NCBI GenBank assembly: GCA_964019135.1
Contig: OZ025265.1
Coordinates: 5,958,318-6,022,317, forward strand
DNA from: Arenicola marina
Taxonomy: Eukaryota; Annelida; Polychaeta; Arenicolidae
Direction of reading: 5' to 3'
DNA: 64,000 nucleotides
Shown: in pieces, positions 59,401-62,757 of the stretch
Layout: every line of letters starts with the position of its first letter
How positions within the stretch are numbered: the first letter of the stretch is position 1
Translations under genes and position numbers: made by a program
The notes under the pieces: model-generated
Told to the model about the DNA's origin: nothing
Databases searched by the model: none
Seen by the model: the letters and a program-made list of their open reading frames with translations, nothing else

Positions 59401-61439
59401 TATTAAATACGACTTCTTAATCATGAGCACCACCACCACGAGCTGGTGACGCAAAACGCACCTTTCGTGCGTAACTTACGAAGGGATTCTGAATACGGCC
59501 CCACAACCTTAGTGCCAGGAATAGAACAGCCCGACTGGCAACGTTAAAGTAATGAGCAAGGTCGCTTAGAACACTGACAAGGTAATTGTACTTTATGACG
59601 CAGATTTCTTGTTTGAGACGAGTGGAGAGCGCGGATGAGATACTGTTTGAGACGAGTGGAGAGCGCGGATGAGATACTGTTTGAGACGAGTGGAGAGCGC
59701 GGATGAGATACTGTTTGAGACGAGTGGAGAGCGCGGATGAGATACTGTTTGAGACGAGTGGAGAGCGCGGATGAGATACTGTTTGAGACGAGTGGAGAGC
59801 GCGGATGAGATACTGTTTGAGACGAGTGGAGAGCGTGGATGAGATACCGTTTGAGACGAGTGGAGAGCGCGGATGAGATACTGTTTGAGACGAGTGGAGA
59901 GCGCGGATGAGATACTGTTTGAGACGAGTGGAGAGCGCGGATGAGATACTGTTTGAGATGAGTGGAGAGCGCGGATGAGATACTGTTTGAGACGAGTGGA
60001 GAGCGCGGATGAGATACTGTTTGAGACGAGTGGAGAGCGCGGATGAGATACTGTTTGAGACAAGTGGAGAGCGCGGATGAGATACCGTTTGAGACGAGTG
60101 GAGAGCGCGGATGAGATACCGTTTGAGACGAGTGGAGAGCGCGGATGAGATACTGTTTGAGACGAGTGGAGAGCGCGGATGAGATACTGTTTGAGACGAG
60201 TGGAGAGCGCGGATGAGATACTGTTTGAGACAAGTGGAGAGCGCGGATGAGATACCGTTTGAGACGAGTGGAGAGCGCGGATGAGATACTGTTTGAGACG
60301 AGTGGAGAGCGCGGATGAGATACTGTTTGAGACGAGTGGAGAGCGCGGATGAGATACTGTTTGAGACAAGTGGAGAGCGCGGATGAGATACCGTTTGAGA
60401 CGAGTGGAGAGCGCGGATGAGATACTGTTTGAGACGAGTGGAGAGCGCGGATGAGATACTGTTTGAGACGAGTGGAGAGCGCGGATGAGATACTGTTTGA
60501 GACGAGTGGAGAGCGCGGATGAGATACTGTTTGAGACGAGTGGAGAGCACGGATGAGATACTGTTTGAGACGAGTGGAGAGCGCGGATGAGATACTGTTT
60601 GAGATGAGTGGGTAACTCACGAATGTCGAGTTGTCCATGATGGAGGTGGTGGTGTTGGAGACGGGGTCAAACTGCAACAAGTCCATGTCCCGCGTGGCAA
60701 ACACCAACATGTCATCTTCTGCAAGCAGCGGCAACAACAAGCGATGTTTACACTGTAGCCGCTCAGCCCACACCGACAATACACCACGTCCGTCATGCGA
60801 TGGGCGTCACGCAGTGCACGATGGGCGTCACGCAGTGCACGATGGGCGTCACGCGGTGCACGATGGGCGTCACGCAGTGCACGATGGGCGTCACGCAGTG
60901 CAAGATGGGCGTCACGCGGTGCACGATGGGCGCCACGTGGTGCACGATGGGCGCCGCGCGGTGCACGATGGGCGCCACGCGGTGCACGATGGGCGCCACG
61001 CGGTGCACGATGGGCGCCACGCGGTGCACGATGGGCGCCAGCGAGGGTGTATTGTGTTTGTCAACTAAATGCGTATAAGTTGTTATGTGTGTTTCTTCTT
61101 CAATTTCTATTTACTTTTCTAAATATATATATTGCATACATTGCACGAAATGTGCTTTTACGCTGTGTTATTTCAATTACTCGGAATAAATAAATGTCAT
61201 AACGAATACTTGTAAATACAAATAATCCATACAATATAAAATTAATTCTAACGGCATGGCATCAAGTTCAATTATTACAAAGGCAATGCTATATGAATCC
61301 ATAACTGATGATACATTGCATGCACAGCGCTAGACGTTGATACCTCCCGTCCACTTGGCATCGAAGTGTCTTGTGGAGAAGTGCGGACTAAACATGTCCT
61401 GGAAGGTGAACGGCTCGCCTGGCACCTCCGCGTCATGTT
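2272..61439 (-). CDS. DPP6/10-like: S9B dipeptidyl-peptidase family gene (DPP6/DPP10-like, catalytic triad intact), 20 exons, 5' end missing
   Basis: Twenty minus-strand exons with GT-AG borders join in consistent phase into about 761 codons ending in TGA at 2272-2274. Family members are single-pass type II membrane proteins with an eight-blade beta-propeller and an alpha/beta-hydrolase domain that removes N-terminal dipeptides after Pro/Ala; DPP6/DPP10 instead modulate Kv4 channels. Seen here: an Arg in YRHSF, the Glu-Glu motif in WLYEEELLHG, a Cys-rich stretch starting CLSC, the oxyanion Tyr in HTYGGPG, the nucleophile Ser in GWSYGG, the Asp in HGTADDNVHF and the His in YTDKNHGL. The propeller stretches [27 protein letters not shown] and NRAQN are closest, from memory, to DPP6/DPP10, yet those vertebrate proteins lack the Ser. 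I infer an active enzyme near the DPP6/10 branch; an ordinary DPP4 orthologue is the alternative. About 40 or more N-terminal residues, including the membrane segment, are not in the window. Exons are w1 (5') to w20 (3'). Confidence 0.93.
2677..3076. repeat. 14-bp minisatellite, ~28 copies, 13 bp past the donor of w19
   Basis: Period 14 bp, unit CCCGGGGTGCAGTG on the plus strand. It fills most of the w19-w20 intron and starts 13 bp after the w19 5' splice site. Units carry a partly palindromic CCCGGG. Open frames through it are by-products of a short-period repeat without stops, not genes. Confidence 0.95.
3090..3162 (-). CDS. DPP6/10-like: exon w19: catalytic Asp
   Basis: 73 bp, isolated 31.5 kb from w18. 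Acceptor CATTCAG|GACGCC, donor GCGGATG|GTACGT. Reads [20 protein letters not shown], then TAD, matching 'LLIHGTADD' of DPP4, where the first Asp is the catalytic acid. Phase joins w18 and w20 exactly. Confidence 0.94.
3180..3310. repeat. degenerate ACATATCAGG short repeat
   Basis: Loose tandem repetition of about 10-21 bp (ACATATCAGGGACATATCAG-like), just upstream in the transcript of the w19 acceptor. Copies are too diverged to count reliably. Confidence 0.75.
3357..3830. repeat. 25-bp minisatellite, ~19 copies
   Basis: Period 25 bp, core GGTGTACCAGGTCATGTTGG. Lies about 200 bp upstream, in transcript direction, of the w19 acceptor in the 31.5-kb intron. On the sense strand each unit has CTG|GTACAC, a donor-like string, but it does not match a neighbouring exon. 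Confidence 0.93.
3831..4029. other. unique spacer between two arrays
   Basis: About 200 bp of AT-rich single-copy sequence inside the 31.5-kb intron. No exon or element recognised. Confidence 0.6.
4030..4270. repeat. 30-bp minisatellite organised as 60-bp dimers, ~4 dimers
   Basis: Alternating related 30-bp half-units, both starting AAGTTAG and containing GCGACACA. One half carries GGAGGCCATGA, the other GGGCGACCTA. It abuts the far end of the 46-bp array. Confidence 0.85.
5590..6290. repeat. 406-bp local duplication inside the 46-bp array
   Basis: The unit-variant pattern starting at 5632 recurs at 6038 (offset 406 bp), including the altered AAAGGGGGAC unit and the GGAGGCCACAGG unit, showing a recent block duplication. 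Confidence 0.8.
7361..12500. repeat. ~2.73-kb higher-order tandem duplication in the 46-bp array
   Basis: The ordered series of unit variants from about 7361 to 9760 recurs from about 10093 to 12495 with offset 2732-2735 bp (7905 and 10637; 8492 and 11227; 9052 and 11787; 9763 and 12498). The 3-bp change in offset comes from one unit lacking CGT near 8412. I saw very few differences between the blocks, so the event looks recent. Confidence 0.85.
13500..27200. repeat. ~3.91-kb higher-order repeat blocks, three full and one truncated
   Basis: Diagnostic variant runs recur at 14016, 17925, 19389 and 23298 (offsets 3909, 1464, 3909). Others recur at 15610, 20983 and 24892 (5373, 3909). Blocks begin near 13.5, 17.4 (truncated to 1464 bp), 18.9 and 22.8 kb. 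Order and variants are almost identical between blocks, meaning kilobase-scale amplification was laid over the 46-bp repeat. Confidence 0.85.
28679..30960. repeat. 1141-bp higher-order duplication in the 46-bp array
   Basis: Variant runs at 28679, 28779 and 29139 recur at 29820, 29920 and 30280 (offset 1141 bp). The same run is a later copy of that seen at 24892 in the 3.9-kb blocks. Confidence 0.8.
31683..32935. repeat. 597- and 322-bp local duplications near the exon end of the array
   Basis: The run beginning at 31767 recurs at 32364 and 32686 (offsets 597 and 322, the latter seven units). A GGGTCAGACTC variant unit at about 31262, 31355 and 31951 marks shared ancestry. Confidence 0.75.
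34685..34846 (-). CDS. DPP6/10-like: exon w18: nucleophile Ser; its 3' end seeds the 46-bp array
   Basis: 162 bp, phase 0 at both ends. Acceptor GTCTCCAG|TCCTAC, donor TACGAC|GTGAGT. The first codon is the nucleophile Ser (SYGGF), followed by [20 protein letters not shown] and RFMGL, ending YRGYD. The final 9 bp plus the donor occur in nearly every unit of the 30-kb array that follows. Confidence 0.96.
34847..35383. other. intron w17-w18, no element recognised
   Basis: AT-rich unique sequence of 537 bp containing a few TGACGTCA-like strings near 34975 and 35090. No repeat or gene seen. Confidence 0.6.
35384..35441 (-). CDS. DPP6/10-like: exon w17: ends in Gly-Trp just before the catalytic Ser
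   Basis: 58 bp. Acceptor CTTGCAG|GTATCT, donor GGATGG|GTGAGT. Reads [19 protein letters not shown], matching 'FVDNKRIAIWGW'. The active-site motif GWSYGG is split between this exon and w18. I recall the same split in mammalian DPP4, which would make this an old intron position. Confidence 0.95.
35442..35810. other. intron w16-w17 with TA microsatellite and G14 run
   Basis: Contains an (AT)n stretch at about 35618-35644 and a G14 homopolymer at 35788-35801 on the plus strand. On the sense strand that is a C-run starting about 8 bp after the w16 donor. Confidence 0.85.
35811..36005 (-). CDS. DPP6/10-like: exon w16: hydrolase core with oxyanion Tyr
   Basis: 195 bp. Acceptor GTTACAG|GTATGG, donor GCCAA|GTGAGT. 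Reads [17 protein letters not shown], then [11 protein letters not shown] and [17 protein letters not shown]. The Tyr before GGPG is the counterpart of human DPP4 Tyr547, which stabilises the oxyanion. A C-homopolymer begins about 8 bp after its donor. Confidence 0.96.
36172..36247 (-). CDS. DPP6/10-like: exon w15: start of hydrolase domain
   Basis: 76 bp. Acceptor TTCTTCCAG|AACTGT, donor CACAC|GTATGT. Reads [15 protein letters not shown], then YPLLIHT, matching '[23 protein letters not shown]' of DPP4. Confidence 0.93.
36248..36645. other. intron w14-w15, no element recognised
   Basis: 398 bp of AT-rich unique sequence; nothing coding or repetitive recognised. Confidence 0.6.
36646..36744 (-). 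CDS. DPP6/10-like: exon w14: end of propeller
   Basis: 99 bp. Acceptor GTGTCCAG|TGACGG, donor GAGAAA|GTATGT. Reads [15 protein letters not shown], matching 'LRVLEDNSALDKML' of DPP4, then ETDDGE. Confidence 0.93.
36745..37123. other. 3' half of intron w13-w14, no element recognised
   Basis: Unique AT-rich sequence leading up to the SINE insertion; no exon seen. Confidence 0.6.
37131..37390 (+). mobile_element. tRNA-derived SINE, ~260 bp, antisense to the gene
   Basis: The head looks like a tRNA gene with pol III promoter boxes: A-box-like GATAGCTCAGTGGGCTAGAG at 37147-37166 and B box GGTTCGAGCCC near 37219. An unrelated body follows and the 3' tail is AACCAACCAACCAAC. A 7-bp direct repeat CAATACT flanks it (37124-37130 and 37391-37397), consistent with a target-site duplication. 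I do not recognise the family. The short target duplication and intact boxes suggest a fairly young copy. Being antisense in an intron it adds no coding sequence. Confidence 0.8.
37398..37424. repeat. 13-bp perfect inverted repeat beside the SINE
   Basis: GGAAATACCCATT and its reverse complement AATGGGTATTTCC are separated by one base. It starts just past the right-hand direct repeat of the SINE. It may be chance or a short hairpin. Confidence 0.7.
37489..37664 (-). CDS. DPP6/10-like: exon w13: Cys-rich propeller segment
   Basis: 176 bp. Acceptor CCCTTCTCCAG|GATCTC, donor ACGACG|GTACAC. Reads [18 protein letters not shown], then [14 protein letters not shown], keeping the four Cys of human DPP4 (CLSC...C...C) that form disulfides. 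The polypyrimidine-CAG of its acceptor is the template sequence of the 9.4-kb array lying upstream in the transcript. Confidence 0.95.
40298..42740. repeat. 1220-bp higher-order duplication in the 38-bp array
   Basis: Variant runs at 40298, 40531 and 40949 recur at 41518, 41751 and 42169 with a constant offset of 1220 bp and almost no differences. Confidence 0.85.
42890..45000. repeat. 1106-bp higher-order duplication in the 38-bp array
   Basis: Runs at 42932, 43123, 43274 and 43541 recur at 44038, 44229, 44380 and 44647 with offset 1106 bp. The block is related to the 1220-bp one before it. Confidence 0.85.
45200..46960. repeat. GAATGGACAAG-subtype blocks repeated at ~300-550 bp
   Basis: Runs holding shortened units (AACATGAATATTCTGCGGAA) and the CTGTAGAATGG variant recur at about 45.2, 46.1 and 46.5 kb, and at 45.3, 45.9, 46.2 and 46.8 kb respectively. 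This indicates local block duplication of a separate subfamily at the w12-proximal end. Confidence 0.75.
47148..47195 (-). CDS. DPP6/10-like: exon w12: propeller, 48-bp micro-exon
   Basis: 48 bp. Acceptor TATATAG|ATATTA, donor TTCAG|GTACCA. Reads [15 protein letters not shown], aligning with 'YYISNEYKG...RNLY' of DPP4. Short, but held by phase on both sides and by homology. Confidence 0.9.
47196..47831. other. intron w11-w12, no element recognised
   Basis: 636 bp of AT-rich unique sequence with a T13-14 run near 47370. No exon or mobile element seen. Confidence 0.6.
47832..47920 (-). CDS. DPP6/10-like: exon w11: propeller
   Basis: 89 bp. Acceptor GCTTACAG|CCGGGG, donor TTTGT|GTAAGT. Reads [20 protein letters not shown], matching 'VRHLTSGNWEVIKILAYDE' of DPP10 very closely. 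Confidence 0.94.
47921..48436. other. 3' part of intron w10-w11, no element recognised
   Basis: About 516 bp of unique sequence between the 61-bp array and the w11 acceptor. Confidence 0.6.
48437..52392 (-). repeat. 61-bp donor-spanning minisatellite, ~65 copies
   Basis: Period 61 bp. On the sense strand each unit holds 34 bp matching the end of exon w10 (CTTCTGGAAGCACCTCACTG ... GGCCAAG), then GTAAGTGTG and about 18 bp of intron. The array therefore runs into the exon itself (52359-52392). Nearly all units keep AAG|GTAAGT; I noticed two altered donors (near 48577 and 49611). Variation is concentrated in the intronic part (GACC/GACCGG, CCCC/CCAC). A 59-bp unit lacking two bases occurs at 50221 and again at 51561. 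Confidence 0.97.
49560..52230. repeat. 1340-bp higher-order duplication in the 61-bp array
   Basis: The rare 59-bp unit and the order of flanking variants around 50221 recur around 51561. The offset of 1340 bp equals one 59-bp plus twenty-one 61-bp units. The outer limits are approximate. Confidence 0.75.
52359..52463 (-). CDS. DPP6/10-like: exon w10: propeller; its 3' end seeds the 61-bp array
   Basis: 105 bp, phase 0 at both ends. Acceptor CCTGCAG|GAGAAG, donor GGCAAAG|GTAAGT. Reads [17 protein letters not shown], then [12 protein letters not shown], aligning with 'PVFSRDGSKFFMTVP...GEFHHIAM' of DPP10. A few residues shorter than the vertebrate proteins at the w9/w10 join. Its last 34 bp recur about 65 times downstream. 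Confidence 0.92.
52464..52914. other. 3' part of intron w9-w10, no element recognised
   Basis: 450 bp of unique sequence between the 85-88-bp repeat and the w10 acceptor. I looked for a small extra exon for the DPP segment between w9 and w10 and found none. Confidence 0.6.
52915..53350 (-). repeat. 85-88-bp donor-spanning tandem repeat, 5 copies
   Basis: Units start at 52915, 53000, 53085, 53173 and 53261 (85, 85, 88 and 88 bp apart). The last one overlaps exon w9. On the sense strand each carries about 39 bp of the w9 end (ATAGAGACCAGCC ... GGGGATGGGTG), then the donor region. Three copies keep GTAGGT; the two farthest from the exon read GTAGCT. This may show an early or stalled stage of the process that made the larger arrays. 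Confidence 0.93.
53307..53475 (-). CDS. DPP6/10-like: exon w9: propeller; its 3' end seeds the 85-88-bp array
   Basis: 169 bp. Acceptor TGTTGCAG|GGAGTT, donor CTGTG|GTAGGT. Reads [12 protein letters not shown], then [17 protein letters not shown], strikingly like 'WLNRAQNVSILTLCD' of DPP6. It ends with [10 protein letters not shown]. About 39 bp of its 3' end recur in the adjoining tandem repeat. The donor was chosen because it keeps phase 0 into w10. Confidence 0.9.
53476..54482. other. intron w8-w9 with a C17 run
   Basis: About 1 kb of AT-rich unique sequence. A C17 homopolymer at 53711-53727 is followed by A8, and a second C-rich patch lies near 53840. No gene or mobile element recognised. 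Confidence 0.65.
54483..54589 (-). CDS. DPP6/10-like: exon w8: propeller
   Basis: 107 bp. Acceptor TTGGTGCAG|GCTGGT, donor GACAA|GTAAGT. Reads [18 protein letters not shown], matching 'KAGAVNPTVKFFVVN' of DPP4, then [11 protein letters not shown], matching the 'MPPD' segment of DPP6/10. No array lies at its splice sites. Confidence 0.92.
54590..54850. other. intron w7-w8 sequence before the hairpin
   Basis: Unique sequence. A plus-strand frame of 74 codons runs from 54695 into the hairpin, but it has no similarity I recognise and no splice context. Confidence 0.4.
54851..54949. repeat. near-perfect 37-bp inverted repeat with 25-bp loop
   Basis: Left arm 54851-54887 begins GCATTGCTTCTCGTGCGAGA and ends CTCAGCAC. 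Right arm 54913-54949 is its reverse complement with a single mismatch (T/C, a G-U pair in RNA). Such a stem could fold as a strong RNA hairpin in the intron, or be a tiny palindromic transposon or a replication snap-back. No target-site duplication was obvious. Confidence 0.9.
54950..55616. other. intron w7-w8 sequence after the hairpin, no element recognised
   Basis: 667 bp of unique AT-rich sequence up to the 51-bp array. Confidence 0.55.
55617..56794 (-). repeat. 51-bp donor-spanning minisatellite, ~23 copies, in frame
   Basis: Period 51 bp. On the sense strand each unit has the last 21 bp of exon w7 (GAGGAGATAGCGTATCCCAA + G, one mismatch to the exon) followed by GTGAGGGGTC. It is continuous with the exon (56774-56794). 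Because 51 is 17 codons, the frame stays open for about ten units ([10 protein letters not shown] then EEIAYPK) until units carrying TTAACCCC bring a TAA. Using any distal donor would add a multiple of 17 residues without a frameshift. Confidence 0.97.
56774..56934 (-). CDS. DPP6/10-like: exon w7: Glu motif and propeller; its 3' end seeds the 51-bp array
   Basis: 161 bp. Acceptor TTCTGCAG|AGGAGT, donor CCCAAG|GTGAGG. Completes WLYEEELLHG, then [20 protein letters not shown] and ends EEIAYPK. In DPP4 the two Glu bind the substrate's free amino group. The last 21 bp of the exon recur in every unit of the adjoining minisatellite. Confidence 0.95.
56935..57377. other. intron w6-w7, no element recognised
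   Basis: 443 bp of AT-rich unique sequence. Confidence 0.6.
57378..57495 (-). CDS. DPP6/10-like: exon w6: propeller, leading into the Glu motif
   Basis: 118 bp. Acceptor TTTACAG|ACTTTT, donor GAGG|GTGTGT. Reads [11 protein letters not shown], then [12 protein letters not shown], matching 'NNIYY' and 'IFNGIADWLYEEE'. Its last codon is split with w7 so that the Glu-Glu motif is rebuilt across the junction. Confidence 0.93.
57778..57868 (-). CDS. DPP6/10-like: exon w5: propeller
   Basis: 91 bp. Acceptor CCGCCAG|GAGGCT, donor CTC|GTAAGC. Reads [13 protein letters not shown], then [13 protein letters not shown], matching 'LQYAGWGPKGQQL' of DPP6 and 'VTWSPVGHKL' of DPP4. Confidence 0.9.
57869..58433. 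other. intron w4-w5, no element recognised
   Basis: 565 bp. A GC-rich patch at about 57975-58195 differs from the AT-rich surroundings and may be an old repeat fragment, but I do not recognise a family. Confidence 0.45.
58434..58498 (-). CDS. DPP6/10-like: exon w4: propeller, Arg of the substrate N-terminus site
   Basis: 65 bp. Acceptor CTGATAG|GTCTAT, donor CGGG|GTAGGT. Reads [14 protein letters not shown], aligning with 'WRHSYTASYDIY' of DPP4. The Arg corresponds to human DPP4 Arg125, which contacts the substrate. The acceptor has a mediocre pyrimidine tract, but phase and homology fix it. Confidence 0.88.
58499..58813. other. intron w3-w4, no element recognised
   Basis: 315 bp of unique sequence; nothing coding or repetitive seen. 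Confidence 0.55.
58814..58888 (-). CDS. DPP6/10-like: exon w3: propeller
   Basis: 75 bp, phase 0 at both ends. Acceptor GTTGCAG|AGGAAA, donor ATG|GTAAGT. Reads [16 protein letters not shown], nearly the same as '[14 protein letters not shown]' of vertebrate DPP10 as I remember it. This is one of the clearest DPP6/10-type signatures in the gene. Confidence 0.93.
58889..59257. other. 3' part of intron w2-w3, no element recognised
   Basis: About 370 bp of AT-rich unique sequence between the w3 acceptor and the MITE-like element. Confidence 0.5.
59261..59505. mobile_element. possible MITE with GGGGCCGTWTTCA termini, ~245 bp
   Basis: GGGGCCGTTTTCATAATC at about 59261 faces the reverse complement of GGGGCCGTATTCAGAATC ending near 59505, giving imperfect terminal inverted repeats of about 17 bp. 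No transposase is encoded. Many marine-invertebrate non-autonomous DNA elements have termini of this style. No clear target-site duplication was found. Confidence 0.45.
59609..60611 (-). repeat. 34-bp minisatellite, ~30 copies, 9 bp past the donor of w2
   Basis: Period 34 bp; on the sense strand the unit contains CCACTCGTCTCAAACAGTAT. The first unit starts directly after GTGAGTTAC, the w2 donor. The unit does not include exon sequence but carries a pyrimidine-rich stretch ending in CAG. Long frames on the minus strand repeat [11 protein letters not shown]-type motifs and are not genes. Confidence 0.95.
60621..60718 (-). CDS. DPP6/10-like: exon w2: propeller blade 1
   Basis: 98 bp. Acceptor CTTGCAG|AAGATG, donor TTC|GTGAGT, leaving in phase 0. 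Reads [10 protein letters not shown], then NTTTS and DNSTF, matching the 'LLLENTTF / FLENSTF' segment of DPP10 and DPP4. NTT and NST are possible N-glycosylation sites. The 34-bp minisatellite begins 9 bp after its donor. Confidence 0.92.
60798..61039. repeat. 21-bp minisatellite, ~12 copies
   Basis: Period 21 bp, unit CACGATGGGCGCCACGCGGTG with a second variant ATGGGCGTCACGCAGTG. Lies in the w1-w2 intron, about 80 bp before the w2 acceptor. The period is a multiple of 3, so several frames stay open. Confidence 0.93.
61040..61343. other. 5' part of intron w1-w2, no element recognised
   Basis: About 300 bp of AT-rich unique sequence after the w1 donor. Confidence 0.55.
61344..61439 (-). CDS. 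DPP6/10-like: exon w1: start of propeller domain
   Basis: 96 bp. Acceptor TTACAG|AACATG, donor G|GTATCA. It enters with two bases of a split codon, so an upstream exon must exist. Reads [12 protein letters not shown] then DAKWTG, the counterpart of the 'TLEDLF...ARW' segment just after the membrane anchor in DPP6/DPP10. This is the most upstream exon I can support. Confidence 0.88.
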
Positions 61440-62470
61440 CTGTAACAGTCAATGGAACAATTCATCTGATTGTGTCGACCACGTGAAGCCACTGACTGAT
61501 GCTATATATATAACAAGCAAGAGACGGACCAACAAGCCACGCCTTTATACCCGTACGGCATACACAGTGTGTGGAATAAAATGATATTCGCGAATAATTA
61601 TAATCAGCTACCTGATACACGCATATAATGTATAGTCCGAGGCAACATTAGAGGGGTGAGCTTCATCTGATGGTAAATACCAGGCGGTGTGGCGAAGGGT
61701 TAAACAATACCTTCATCTCATGCCGCACAACAACTATGTAACATTGCCAAATGTGAATCCATATAAACTATTAACACATGAATAGCTGACATTGTTTTCA
61801 CTTTAATTATTTTTGTCTGATGCATTTTAAGTAATTTTGTCTGATGAAGTGTCAAGTTATATAAATAATTAAGCATATAAATCCTCACCAAAGACTTATT
61901 ACAAGAAGGCAAGTTTGTAAAATGGTCTATTGAGCAGCCATAGACCGAGATAAGTAAAGGCATATCGGGTTAATTTGTTATGGATGTACATGGAAGACAG
62001 AAAAGGCTATAATAAGTGATTCATTAAGGTAAACACAGACTTGAGATCATTCACACAGCACAGTGATCGTCACAGGATACATCAACACAAGTCTCAAGTT
62101 GGTTGTCATCATGATACTGACATCATTCGCATTCATCATCGCTGTCCCTTTATCGCGACATCGACCGAAGTATCATTCACAACACATCGATATCATGGTC
62201 ATCAGTCCAACACATCAAACATGGCCTTCACCTAAGATATCTACTCCACGTATACACCACAGAGAACCAGAGTCACCTGACATGGGTGGAGACACGGCGG
62301 CCGACGGACGGGAGTCAGCGACCCGGGCAGCGAGACTCAGACACCACAACCACGTAGTCAGACCAGGGAAACACCAGAGCCAACAGCGACAGAACCCAAC
62401 GCTCTCACAGAGTGCCAGCACGGAACCTTAATCATTTCAGCGTTAGTAAGGCGACCAAGGTCACCGCCCT
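61440..62470. other. sequence upstream of w1, no exon recognised
   Basis: About 1 kb. I looked on the minus strand for the membrane-anchor exon of the DPP-like protein and found none. A GC-richer patch at 62240-62420 has open frames but no recognisable protein. Confidence 0.5.
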
Positions 62471-62757
62471 CTGTAAGACCACTACCAGTCGCCCCCGTAA
62501 GACGACCACCGGTCACCTCTGTAAGACGACCACCGGTCACCTCCGTAATACGACCACCGGTCACCTCCGTAAGACGACCACCGGTCACCTCCGTAAGACG
62601 ACCACCGGTCACATCCGTAAGACGGCCACCGGTCACATCCGTAAGACGACCACCGGTCACCTCCGTAAGACCACCACCGGTCACATGCGTACGATGGCCA
62701 CCGGTCACCTCCGTAAGACGACCACCGGTCACCTCCGTGAGATAATCACCGGTCACT
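62471..62757. repeat. 24-bp minisatellite, ~12 copies
   Basis: Period 24 bp, core CGTAAGACGACCACCGGTCA. On the sense strand units contain GAG|GTGACC, a donor-like string. It lies upstream of w1, so probably in the next intron. Confidence 0.92.

Noticed and set aside
59417-60779. 377- and 411-codon minus-strand frames with [16 protein letters not shown] repeats
   Set aside because: The upstream part is real exon w2; the rest is the intronic 34-bp array read through the donor.
62063-62431. Plus-strand frame with a hydrophobic stretch (LVVIMILTSFAFIIAVPL) as a possible missing membrane anchor
   Set aside because: It is on the opposite strand to the gene and no splice-compatible exon results.
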